This document shows, piece after piece, positions 1-8,161 of a DNA stretch of 16,095 nt; positions within the stretch are counted from its first letter, which is position 1; the number at the start of each line of letters is the position of its first letter. The DNA is taken from positions 1 to 16,095 of the forward strand of contig JAGLBK010000038.1 of NCBI GenBank assembly GCA_018260275.1, written 5' to 3'. Below the pieces are notes generated by a model, which saw only the letters and a list, made by a program, of their open reading frames with translations, ran no database searches and was not told the DNA's origin. The stretch comes from Deinococcus sp. (GTDB lineage: Bacteria; Deinococcota; Deinococci; Deinococcales; Deinococcaceae). The position numbers and the translations under genes were made by a program.

Positions 1-917
1 ACCGTCAGGTGGTGGTCGATGCCCCCGACGTGCGTGGACGCGAACAGATTCTGCGGATTCATGCACGTAAAAAACCGCTGGACGTGTCGGTCAACCTCGA
101 AACGATTGCCCGCAGGACCGCCGGAATGGTAGGGGCTGATCTGGAGAACCTGCTGAACGAGGCGGCGCTGCTGGCGGCCAGAGAAGGACGCACACGGATT
201 ATGGGTAAGGATGTGGAGGAGGCGCGTGACCGGGTGCTGATGGGGCCGGAACGCCGCAGCCTGGTGGTGCGCGAGGCCGACCGCAAAGTGACCGCTTACC
301 ACGAGGTCGGCCACGCCCTGGTGGCTCAACTCCTCCCCCATTCCGACAAGGCGCACAAGCTGACCATCGTGCCGCGTGGCCGCAGCCTTGGGTCGGCGCT
401 GTATACCCCTGAAGACCGGATGCACCATACCCGCGCCGCCCTGCTCGACCGCATCTGTGTGGCTCTTGCAGGCCACGCGGCGGAACAGGTCGCCACAGGG
501 CAGATCACCACTGGAGCGTCGAACGATTTCCAGCAGGCTACTGGCATTGCCCGGCGCATGGTGACCGAATGGGGCATGAGCGAGGTCGGCCAGCTGGCCC
601 TCGTACAGGGCGGCGACAATTACCTCGGCTTCGGGCCGCAGGCCACGCCGTATAGTGACTACACCGCCGAGCGCATCGATCAGGCTGTGCAGCAACTGCT
701 CAATACTCAGTACGAAAGGGCCGTCAGCCTGCTGACCGAACACCTCCACGTCCTCCACCGCCTCACCGACGCACTGGTCGCCCGCGAGAGCCTCAGCGGC
801 GACGAATTGCAAACCGTGCTGGGCGGCGGCATTCTTGGCGAGCCGCCCAGCCTGAAACGGTCCGGGGAAAACTTACCGCGCACCAGTGCAGGTGACCTCA
901 AGCCCGGCCCTGCTTAA
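1..917 (+). CDS. ftsH: ATP-dependent zinc metalloprotease FtsH, C-terminal part (5' truncated by window)
   Basis: Membrane-anchored AAA+ protease that degrades misfolded membrane and short-lived cytosolic proteins. The reading frame is open from the left edge (first whole codon at position 3) and ends in TAA at 915-917. The first residues, RQVVVDAPDVRGR, are the end of the AAA+ second region of homology, so the window opens just inside the RFDR arginine-finger motif. The transmembrane segments, Walker A and Walker B lie outside the window. The AAA lid follows (GADLENLLNEAALLA). The M41 peptidase domain has the zinc motif HEVGH (His codon at 300-302) and the third ligand Asp in GASNDF, about 71 residues after the HEVGH glutamate-histidine region. 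The last 30 or so residues are a variable, Pro/Gly-rich tail. It converges with the minus-strand hydrolase gene, with 10 bp between stop codons and no visible terminator. The GTG at position 9 is an internal codon, not a start. Confidence 0.95.
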   Translation, partial: RQVVVDAPDVRGREQILRIHARKKPLDVSVNLETIARRTAGMVGADLENLLNEAALLAAREGRTRIMGKDVEEARDRVLMGPERRSLVVREADRKVTAYHEVGHALVAQLLPHSDKAHKLTIVPRGRSLGSALYTPEDRMHHTRAALLDRICVALAGHAAEQVATGQITTGASNDFQQATGIARRMVTEWGMSEVGQLALVQGGDNYLGFGPQATPYSDYTAERIDQAVQQLLNTQYERAVSLLTEHLHVLHRLTDALVARESLSGDELQTVLGGGILGEPPSLKRSGENLPRTSAGDLKPGPA

Positions 918-927
918 GGTCCCGTCG

Positions 928-1623
928 TCAAACAGGACTAAAGCTGGTCGTGTCGCCCGGCTTAAGCACCCGCACATCCACGCCCTGTTTCTGGCCTTCA
1001 CGGGCAAAGACCTCGGGGTCACCGGTCAATGCTGGAAAGGTGCCGTAGTGCATTGGAATAGCCACACGTGGCCGCAGAAGTTCCAGGCAACGGGCCGCTT
1101 CCTCCGGTCCCATGGTGTAGTGATCGCCAATCGGCAGCAGGGCGGCGTCAAGTTTCCGGTCACCAATCAACTTCATATCGCTGAACAGGCACGTATCCCC
1201 GGCAAAATAAAGACGCTGGCCGCCAAACTCGATGACCATTCCCGTTGGCATCCCGCCGTAGGTTCCGTCCGGAAAACTGCTGCTATGCCAGGCTGGAGTC
1301 AGATAAACACTCCCCCACTCGGCCTTATAGGTGCCACCGATATTCATTCCCACGGCACGTTCAGCGCCCTTGGCTTTGGCATAATTGCCAATTTCCGCCG
1401 TACCGATGATTGGCACGCCTTTTCTGCCGAAATCCAGGGCATTCCCCCAGTGGTCCCCATGCGCGTGACTGATCAGTACGGCACTTATATCCCAGCCCAG
1501 GGCCTCCTCAAGCTGCACCGGGCACACTGGATTACCTGCAATGAAAGGGTCGAGGAGCAGCTTATGCTGTCCATCATCCAGCAGAAAGGCGCTCTGACCA
1601 AGAAAACGTAGGGTAACAGCCAT
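928..1623 (-). CDS. UPF0173-type metal-dependent hydrolase (metallo-beta-lactamase fold)
   Basis: A 231-residue single-domain protein of the metallo-beta-lactamase fold, a normal length for the UPF0173/YtkL-like family. Its substrate is not established. The metal site is complete: HAHGDH (His53, His55, Asp57, His58), His113 in AWHSS, Asp143 in AGDT and His192 in MHYGTF. It begins MAVTLRFLGQSAF, the usual beta-strand start of the family. The start at 1623 is supported by an AGGAGG ribosome site about 6 nt upstream on the minus strand, so this mRNA has a leader. No signal peptide or membrane segment is visible, so it should be cytosolic. The upstream region, shared with the divergent gene at 1722, contains a near-palindrome at 1673-1690. 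The fold assignment is firm; the reaction (an ester, amide or phosphodiester hydrolase) cannot be told from sequence. Confidence 0.9.
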   Translation of the reverse strand: MAVTLRFLGQSAFLLDDGQHKLLLDPFIAGNPVCPVQLEEALGWDISAVLISHAHGDHWGNALDFGRKGVPIIGTAEIGNYAKAKGAERAVGMNIGGTYKAEWGSVYLTPAWHSSSFPDGTYGGMPTGMVIEFGGQRLYFAGDTCLFSDMKLIGDRKLDAALLPIGDHYTMGPEEAARCLELLRPRVAIPMHYGTFPALTGDPEVFAREGQKQGVDVRVLKPGDTTSFSPV

Positions 1624-1672
1624 ATAGATTCCTCCTGAACATTCGACGGTTTCAAATTAAAAGGCACTACAC

Positions 1673-1690
1673 AGCATTTTGCATAATGCT
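1673..1690. promoter_or_regulatory. 18-bp near-palindrome, motif copy A (candidate operator)
   Basis: AGCATTTTG/CATAATGCT: the two 9-base halves match as an inverted repeat at 8 of 9 positions. It sits between the divergent hydrolase (ATG at 1623) and the orphan gene (ATG at 1722). The 12-base core recurs at 16023-16040 and, inverted, at 7890-7907, each time in an upstream region. It would overlap the -35 zone of a promoter with -10 TATTAT at 1696-1701. I recognise no known regulator site. It does not match the deinococcal radiation-desiccation motif (TTATGT...ACATAA). Confidence 0.5.
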
Positions 1691-1708
1691 ACTCATATTA
1701 TACGAGTA
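1690..1708. promoter_or_regulatory. 19-bp inverted repeat over the putative -10 box (candidate operator)
   Basis: TACTCATAT-T-ATACGAGTA: arms of 9 bases match at 8 of 9 positions around a central T. It covers the best -10 candidate (TATTAT, 1696-1701) and ends where the AGGAGG ribosome site (1708-1713) begins. It abuts the 18-bp near-palindrome at 1673-1690. A dimeric repressor bound here would block transcription of the gene at 1722; that role is inferred. Confidence 0.45.
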
Positions 1709-1721
1709 GGAGGACGAGAGT

Positions 1722-2036
1722 ATGAGTAATGATTTGAGAAATCACATTGTAAAATATGTCAGAGATGGCGAAATAGTCGAAGAATTTTCTCAGAAATTCT
1801 CTGTTTATCTACAAAACGTCCGCCTTCACCTCCTTAAAGACAATATTGGCACCTTGAACAAGATGCGTAAATTTTCAGGTAGACCGTTAAGGTTTAGTAA
1901 ACAATACATGGAAGTCGTCTTCGGACAAATGAAGGCACATGCATATGCCACCCTATTGGAACACTCAGATGACATCTTTGAAACACCTGTAGATAGGTTT
2001 TTCGAGGCAAGTATCTGCCGGGTAATGAGTGCATGA
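1722..2036 (+). CDS. Hypothetical protein, AT-rich orphan gene (104 aa)
   Basis: Function not recognised. The start is well supported: ATG at 1722 is preceded by AGGAGGA (1708-1714) at 7-8 nt. The protein is charged and predicted mostly helical by eye (IVKYVRDGEIVEEFSQKF, then LLKDNIGTLNKMRKFSGRP). It has no signal peptide, no membrane segment and no metal or catalytic motif I can name. One counted line inside it (1741-1800) is 32% GC, against 63% for a counted line of fusA (2581-2640), which suggests acquired DNA. Two stacked palindromes precede it, and a 7-bp inverted repeat (1781-1787 / 1794-1800) lies within its early codons. A decayed transposase follows 200 bp downstream. It could be a small regulator or half of a lost two-gene module; nothing in the sequence decides. 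Confidence 0.65.
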   Translation: MSNDLRNHIVKYVRDGEIVEEFSQKFSVYLQNVRLHLLKDNIGTLNKMRKFSGRPLRFSKQYMEVVFGQMKAHAYATLLEHSDDIFETPVDRFFEASICRVMSA

Positions 2037-2254
2037 TCACCCCGAGCGCACTTGCAAAGCTGCGCAGCAGAGCGAGTGAGCAAAAGTAGCTCTCGGCGGC
2101 AGTGGACTCGTAGAGCTGCTTGCAGAGCGGGTTTGAGCGCTTTTCCCAGACCGGCGTAACTGTAGCCTGGAGCTACTTACCAGATTCAATCGGAACTCGT
2201 AGCATACAGAATTAGAAAGATTCCATAACTTTTTGATCCTTTCCGTTGTAATTT
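2037..2254. other. Non-coding remnant DNA with repeats
   Basis: No convincing gene. It holds a 23-bp dispersed repeat (2050-2072), a perfect 9-bp inverted repeat AAGTAGCTC (2084-2092) / GAGCTACTT (2170-2178), and a direct repeat ACTCGTAG (2106-2113 and 2195-2202). Composition falls from GC-rich to AT-rich across about 2180. The 85-codon minus-strand reading frame here lacks a ribosome site and has a Ser/Arg-rich, unnatural composition. The stretch is best read as insertion debris. Confidence 0.4.
2050..2072 (+). repeat. 23-bp dispersed repeat, copy 1
   Basis: Starts ACTTGCAAAGCTGCGCAGC and ends AGAG, containing the perfect palindrome GCTGCGCAGC (2059-2068). It matches the reverse complement of 16061-16083 at 22 of 23 positions. 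It lies just after the orphan gene. Confidence 0.6.
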
Positions 2255-2444
2255 TTGACTGAAGGTTGCAGTTGCAATGCCATCTTTTCGCCATTATATA
2301 GTCCAGACCTAGATTCTATTGAAATGCTTCTCGAATCAAGGCTCTCATTAGAGCAGGGGATATTGGAAGACTGCCCGAGCGCTATGGATAGCCTTGGGGA
2401 AGGCGATTGAAGCCGTCACCTGGCCAAGTCAGGTCACAGAATAA
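2255..2444 (+). pseudogene. Decayed IS630-type transposase, C-terminal relic (frameshifted)
   Basis: Two adjoining frames together resemble the C-terminal end of an IS630-family DDE transposase. In the first (2255 to about 2360), IFSPLYSPDLDSIEMLLE resembles the family's hallmark LPPYSPDxNPIExxW block, with the catalytic-type Glu in SIE (codon 2321-2323). In the +1 frame, from about 2364 to the TAA at 2442-2444, WKTARALWIALGKAIEAVT and then WPSQVTE resemble the following AARTxxALxxAIxxAxxxVT segment. The spacing between the blocks matches the family if one frameshift lies near 2340-2365. An in-frame TAA (2249-2251) closes the frame upstream, so no N-terminal part or DDE aspartates remain. The first-block Pro and Trp are changed. 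The assignment is from motif recall, without alignment. Confidence 0.55.
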
Positions 2445-2462
2445 CTTTCCTCCGAAAGCACA

Positions 2463-2497
2463 GGAAACACGAAGAAACCCGCCACAGTGGGCGGGCT
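2463..2497 (-). terminator. Rho-independent terminator of fusA (str operon)
   Basis: On the minus strand CCCGCC (2495-2490) pairs with GGCGGG (2483-2478) across a 6-nt loop, followed by TTTCTTCGTGTTT. It starts about 35 bp after the fusA stop. The weak flanking GAA/TTC bases can extend the stem. Confidence 0.75.
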
Positions 2498-2530
2498 TCT
2501 CGTAAAGATTGTTCAGCTCAGGCTTTTGCC

Positions 2531-4627
<2,097 letters not shown>

Positions 4628-4720
4628 AAGACTCCCTATTCTGGACGTGCCGTGTCTTGGCAACGTCAGTTGTGTGACATTGAGCCGCGAAAGCGCCTAC
4701 TTTGACTACGATATCAGTGA

Positions 4721-4770
4721 CAAAAGCGGGGACGGGGTAGGGTGAAACACCACCACCTTCCGTCCCCCGC
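4721..4770 (-). terminator. Hairpin with short U-run between rpsG and fusA (terminator or attenuator)
   Basis: On the minus strand the arm at 4770-4760 pairs with the arm at 4735-4726 (GCGGG-GACGG / CCGTCCCCGC, one bulged base). An inner GGTG/CACC stem caps it, and TTTTG follows at 4725-4721. It begins about 9 nt after the rpsG stop. It could reduce read-through into fusA or protect the upstream 3' end; the U-run is short, so full termination is not assured. Confidence 0.55.
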
Positions 4771-4778
4771 GTCCGCAC

Positions 4779-5249
4779 TTACCAGCGGTAGTGAGCGTAG
4801 GCGCGGTTGGCTTCGGCCATGCGCTCAACGTCGTCTTTCTTCTTGATGGCGCCGCCACGGCCCTGAGCCGCGTCCATCACTTCACCGGCGAGGCGCTCGA
4901 TGGCGGTGCGTTCGGGGCGTCCGTCCACGGCGCTGATCATCCAGCGCAGGGTCAGGCTCTGCTGGCGGCGGGGGCCGACTTCCACAGGCACCTGGTAGGT
5001 CGATCCACCGACGCGGCGGCTGCGAACTTCCACGCGGGGCTTAATGTTGTCGTAGGCCTGCTTGAAGACCTTGAGGGGTTCCTGGCCGGTCTTGTCCTGC
5101 ACGAGGCGCATGGCCCCGTAGAAAATGCGGCTGGCAAGGTTCTTCTTGCCGTCTTCCATAATGCGGTTGATCATTGCGCTCACCAGCACGTCCTGATACA
5201 CCAGGTCGGGCTGAATGGGGCGCACTACTGCTGCGCGGCGACGTGCCAT
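4779..5249 (-). CDS. rpsG: 30S ribosomal protein S7
   Basis: Primary 16S rRNA-binding protein that nucleates the 30S head and lies near the E site. It has 156 residues, the normal bacterial length, beginning MARRRAAVVRPIQPDLVYQD and containing the conserved VEVRSRRVGGSTYQVPVEV hairpin region (about residues 74-91) and RWMISAV. The start at 5249 has AAGGAG 7 nt upstream. It follows rpsL by 112 bp and precedes fusA. In E. coli, S7 represses its own operon by binding the rpsL-rpsG spacer; here that spacer contains a short CGCCG-CTTT-CGGCG stem close to the ribosome site, but no evidence of the same control can be drawn from sequence. Confidence 0.97.
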   Translation of the reverse strand: MARRRAAVVRPIQPDLVYQDVLVSAMINRIMEDGKKNLASRIFYGAMRLVQDKTGQEPLKVFKQAYDNIKPRVEVRSRRVGGSTYQVPVEVGPRRQQSLTLRWMISAVDGRPERTAIERLAGEVMDAAQGRGGAIKKKDDVERMAEANRAYAHYRW

Positions 5250-5361
5250 GTTGGACTCCTTGATTTCAACGCCGAAAGCGGCGGACTTACGTGTCTTAAA
5301 CGGACTGATTCACTGGCATCACCCCTCGGGCTTTCACCGCCCGGCAGGTGGACAGTGCGGT

Positions 5362-5751
<390 letters not shown>

Positions 5752-6129
5752 AACATCACTCCTGTGTCTTATAGATTCACGTCGGCACGCTCGCCTGACG
5801 CGGAAAGAGGCTACCCACACCGAAGAAATTTTCCTGGGGGGCAGCGCGGGTTGGCCGATTGAGAACGGGATTGACCGTTCCCCTGAGGTAGTCACGCACC
5901 CGAACAAACGCTGTCAGCATCAGGCTTTGTGGGTGGTCAGTGCCGAGAAACGGCCCAATGCAACCCTTTCCTGGGTCCGTTTTCCAACCTTGTTATGTTA
6001 CCCTATCTCCAGGCCACGGCGCAAGCCATGACGGCTGGTACTGGTACTGCTGCGGTAGTCTGCTGGGCGCCACTCGGGAAGGCGAGATTGCGTCAGCAAG
6101 GAGCGGGCGGCATTGAGCGCAGTCCGTAA
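5752..6129 (-). promoter_or_regulatory. rpsL upstream region: candidate promoter and long leader
   Basis: A 378-bp gap without a gene. On the minus strand a fair promoter is TTGCGC (6024-6019), an 18-nt spacer and TAACAT (6000-5995), which would give a leader of about 235 nt before the TTG start. Within that leader GGGAACGG (5882-5875) pairs with CCGTTCTC (5868-5861) around a 6-nt loop; the one non-Watson-Crick pair is G-U. Plus-strand frames across the gap have no ribosome site and unrelated protein content. The promoter call is tentative. Confidence 0.3.
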
Positions 6130-6151
6130 TTACTGGCCGCCCAATGCCGCC
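6106..6151 (-). other. Stem-loop enclosing the pgm stop codon
   Basis: On the minus strand GGCGGCATTGGGCG (6151-6138) pairs with CGCTCAATGCCGCC (6119-6106). In RNA all 14 pairs form, one of them G-U. The 18-nt loop holds the pgm TAA. No U-run follows (next bases CGCTCCTTG), so it looks more like an mRNA 3'-end stabiliser or a Rho-related pause than a classic terminator. Confidence 0.5.
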
Positions 6152-7764
6152 GAGACCACTTCACGGGCCTCCTCGAACACCTGTTTGAGGTGCTCCTCAC
6201 CCTTGAAACTCTCGCCGTAAATCTTGTACACGTCTTCGGTGCCACTGGGCCGGGCCGCGAACCAGGCGTGCTCGGTGGTGACTTTCAAGCCGCCGATCGG
6301 CTGGTCGTTGCCGGGGGCGCGGGTCAGGCGGGCAGTAATCGGGTCGCCCGCGAGCGTGGTCGCCGTGACCTGTTCGGGCGATAGGTGACTGAGAACCTTC
6401 TTCTGTTGGGGGGTCGCGGGGGCGTCCTGGCGACTGTAGGCCGTTGCACCGTACTGTTCCGTCAGTTCTTTGAAGCGCTGACTGGGCGTCTTGCCTGTCC
6501 TGGCCGTCATCTCGGCAGCCAGCAGGCCGGGGATGAGGCCGTCTTTATCGGTGCTCCAGGCGCGGCCGTCCATCCGCAGGAAGCTGGCCCCCGCCGATTC
6601 CTCCCCGCCGAAGCCGAAAGAGCCGTCTTGCAACCCGGACACGAAGTATTTGAAGCCCACTGGGACCTCGACCACTTTGCGTCCGACGCCTGCGCCCACC
6701 CGGTCGATCAGCGCCGAGCTGACCAGCGTTTTGCCGATAGCGGCGTCAGGATGCCAGCCGGGGCGGTTTTGGAACAGGTAGTCGATCATCACAGCGAGGT
6801 AATGATTGGGGTTCATCAAGCCGCTGTGGGTGACAATGCCGTGGCGGTCAGAGTCGGGGTCGTTGCCGATGGAAACGTCGAAATTGTCTTTTAGGTGCAG
6901 CAGTCCAGCCATGGCATACGGGCTGGAGCAGTCCATACGGATCTTGCCGTCCTTGTCTACCGACATGAAGGCGAAGCGCGGGTCGACCTGCTCGTTCACG
7001 ATGGTCAGGTTAAGACCGTATTTGGCCTGAATCGCCTGCCAGACGGGAAGACTGGCCCCCCCAAGCGGGTCGACACCAATCTTGACCCCACTTTGCTTGA
7101 TGGCGTCGAGATCGATGACCTGGGGCAACTGCTCGACATACGGGGTAATAAAGTCGAAGGGTTCCAGGACATTCATGGCGTCTTCGAGCGACACGCGCTT
7201 TACGTCGCGCAGTTCGTTTTCCAGAATCGCGTTGGCCCGCTGCTGCACGGCTCCAGTCACGTCCGTATCGGCGGGGCCACCGTTCGGCGGGTTGTACTTG
7301 AAGCCACCGTCCTGCGGCGGGTTATGGCTGGGCGTAATGACGATACCGTCCGCCACACCATCCTTTCCCGCGCGGTTATGTTCCAGAATGGCGTGGCTGA
7401 CCAGCGGCGTGGCCGTAAAAAAGCCCGGCTGCACGCGCACGCGTACCCCGTTGGCGACCAGGACTTCCAGCGCCGACATCCAGGCCGGTTCCGAGAGAGC
7501 GTGCGTATCCAGGCCCATGTACAGCGGCCCGCTAATGCCTGCGCTGGCGCGGTGCTCAGCCACTGCCTGGGCCACTGCCAGAATGTGCGCCTCATTGAAG
7601 GTGCCGTTCAAGCTGGTGCCCCGGTGCCCACTGGTGCCGAACGCCACGCGCTGAAGCGGGTCCCTGGGATCGGGGCGCGTCTCGTAGTAGTGCGCCACCA
7701 GACGGGGAATATTGGTCAGCAGGCTTTGGGGAGCGGGCTTTCCGGCCAGTTCGCTGAGGGTCAT
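6130..7764 (-). CDS. pgm: Phosphoglucomutase (alpha-D-glucose phosphate-specific)
   Basis: Interconverts glucose-1-phosphate and glucose-6-phosphate, linking glycolysis and gluconeogenesis to glycogen, trehalose and nucleotide-sugar synthesis. It has 544 residues, the usual length of the bacterial Pgm branch. The phosphoserine loop is TPSHNPP with Ser146. The Mg site is NDPDSDRHG (301-309). The sugar-binding loop is GEESAGAS (387-394), and the phosphate-binding loop of domain 4 is RPSGTE (505-510). All are intact. The start at 7764 has no Shine-Dalgarno sequence but has TAAACT (7775-7770) five bases upstream, a leaderless-type promoter. The stop codon lies in the loop of a stable stem. It is divergent from a small membrane ORF and glpX. 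No frame breaks are seen. Confidence 0.96.
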   Translation of the reverse strand: MTLSELAGKPAPQSLLTNIPRLVAHYYETRPDPRDPLQRVAFGTSGHRGTSLNGTFNEAHILAVAQAVAEHRASAGISGPLYMGLDTHALSEPAWMSALEVLVANGVRVRVQPGFFTATPLVSHAILEHNRAGKDGVADGIVITPSHNPPQDGGFKYNPPNGGPADTDVTGAVQQRANAILENELRDVKRVSLEDAMNVLEPFDFITPYVEQLPQVIDLDAIKQSGVKIGVDPLGGASLPVWQAIQAKYGLNLTIVNEQVDPRFAFMSVDKDGKIRMDCSSPYAMAGLLHLKDNFDVSIGNDPDSDRHGIVTHSGLMNPNHYLAVMIDYLFQNRPGWHPDAAIGKTLVSSALIDRVGAGVGRKVVEVPVGFKYFVSGLQDGSFGFGGEESAGASFLRMDGRAWSTDKDGLIPGLLAAEMTARTGKTPSQRFKELTEQYGATAYSRQDAPATPQQKKVLSHLSPEQVTATTLAGDPITARLTRAPGNDQPIGGLKVTTEHAWFAARPSGTEDVYKIYGESFKGEEHLKQVFEEAREVVSAALGGQ

Positions 7765-7769
7765 GCTTC

Positions 7770-7775
7770 AGTTTA
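7770..7775 (-). promoter_or_regulatory. TANNNT -10 box of pgm (leaderless)
   Basis: TAAACT ends 5 nt before the ATG at 7764, with no ribosome site in between. This suggests transcription begins at or beside the start codon. Confidence 0.45.
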
Positions 7776-7868
7776 GAGCAGTTCTCCGAATTACGCGCAC
7801 GTCGGGAAAGCACCGCCGTTCGCTCCATTCTACGCCCTGCTCTCTTTTTTACTCGTTTCACTCGGCAC

Positions 7869-7895
7869 AAAGATGGTAAAAATCGCCCCATCTTT
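7869..7895. promoter_or_regulatory. 8-bp perfect inverted repeat between pgm and the small ORF
   Basis: AAAGATGG (7869-7876) and CCATCTTT (7888-7895) are separated by 11 bases. It could be a protein-binding site or a stem in a transcript. It overlaps the motif copy at 7890-7907. Confidence 0.35.
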
Positions 7896-7907
7896 ATGCA
7901 AAATGCT
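7890..7907 (-). promoter_or_regulatory. AGCATTTTGCA motif, copy B
   Basis: On the minus strand it reads AGCATTTTGCATAAAGAT. The first 14 bases equal those of the copy at 1673-1690, while the second palindrome half has diverged (6 of 9 positions symmetric). It lies in the divergent pgm/small-ORF region. Confidence 0.4.
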
Positions 7908-7963
7908 CCAAGGGCCTCGGCCCCACACAGCGCGATCTCTGCACAGGGTTCACTAAAGCCAGG

Positions 7964-7969
7964 TAGGAT
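7964..7969 (+). promoter_or_regulatory. TANNNT -10 box of the small ORF (leaderless)
   Basis: TAGGAT ends 6 nt before the ATG at 7976, the same geometry as for pgm, glpX, treS and the GNAT gene. No consensus -35 is visible. Confidence 0.4.
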
Positions 7970-7975
7970 ACAGGG

Positions 7976-8086
7976 ATGCGCGAACTGTTCACGGATACCT
8001 GGCGGATCGTCAAGCTCACGGCGGCCATTCTCATCGGTCCGCTTGCTCTCTGGGGCGCCCTGGTTGTGCTGGGCGTCTTGCACTGA
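7976..8086 (+). CDS. Putative 36-residue single-pass membrane microprotein
   Basis: ATG at 7976 to TGA at 8084-8086 encodes MRELFTDTWRIVKLTAAILI, then GPLALWGALVVLGVLH. A short charged N-terminus is followed by about 22 hydrophobic residues (15-36) that could span the membrane once, ending almost at the lipid edge. Third codon positions are mostly G or C, as in neighbouring real genes. A TAGGAT box lies 6 nt before the ATG, as for the other genes here that lack a ribosome site. It lies 75 bp before glpX, in the same direction, but glpX has its own box. Function is unknown. A chance frame cannot be excluded at this length. Confidence 0.5.
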   Translation: MRELFTDTWRIVKLTAAILIGPLALWGALVVLGVLH

Positions 8087-8149
8087 GCTGCCCCTGACCC
8101 GGTAACCTATTGGAACCGCTCCCAGCGCCTGTCTGAAGCTCCGGGGTGT

Positions 8150-8155
8150 TAAGTT
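8150..8155 (+). promoter_or_regulatory. TANNNT -10 box of glpX (leaderless)
   Basis: TAAGTT ends 6 nt before the ATG at 8162. There is no purine-rich ribosome site in the usual window. The -35 is not recognisable. Confidence 0.4.
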
Positions 8156-8161
8156 GGGCGT

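Noticed and set aside
886..1611. 241-codon plus-strand frame after ftsH
   Set aside because: Overlaps ftsH's end and lies antisense to the complete metallo-hydrolase; no ribosome site or family likeness.
1673..1690. Radiation-desiccation response motif bound by DdrO
   Set aside because: The palindrome AGCATTTTGCATAATGCT does not match the TTATGT...ACATAA pattern in half-site or spacing.
2037..2294. 85-codon minus-strand frame
   Set aside because: No ribosome site, Ser/Arg-rich composition, and it lies over repeats and the transposase relic on the other strand.
2330..2470. Possible small structured RNA (SRP, RNase P or tRNA)
   Set aside because: GTCAGGTCAC looked faintly like an SRP loop, but the neighbouring GGAAGGAAGCAGCC signature is missing; no tRNA cloverleaf or RNase P core is present.
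5752..5907. 52-residue N-terminal extension of S12
   Set aside because: Unlike any S12; the family N-terminus starts at the TTG with a ribosome site.
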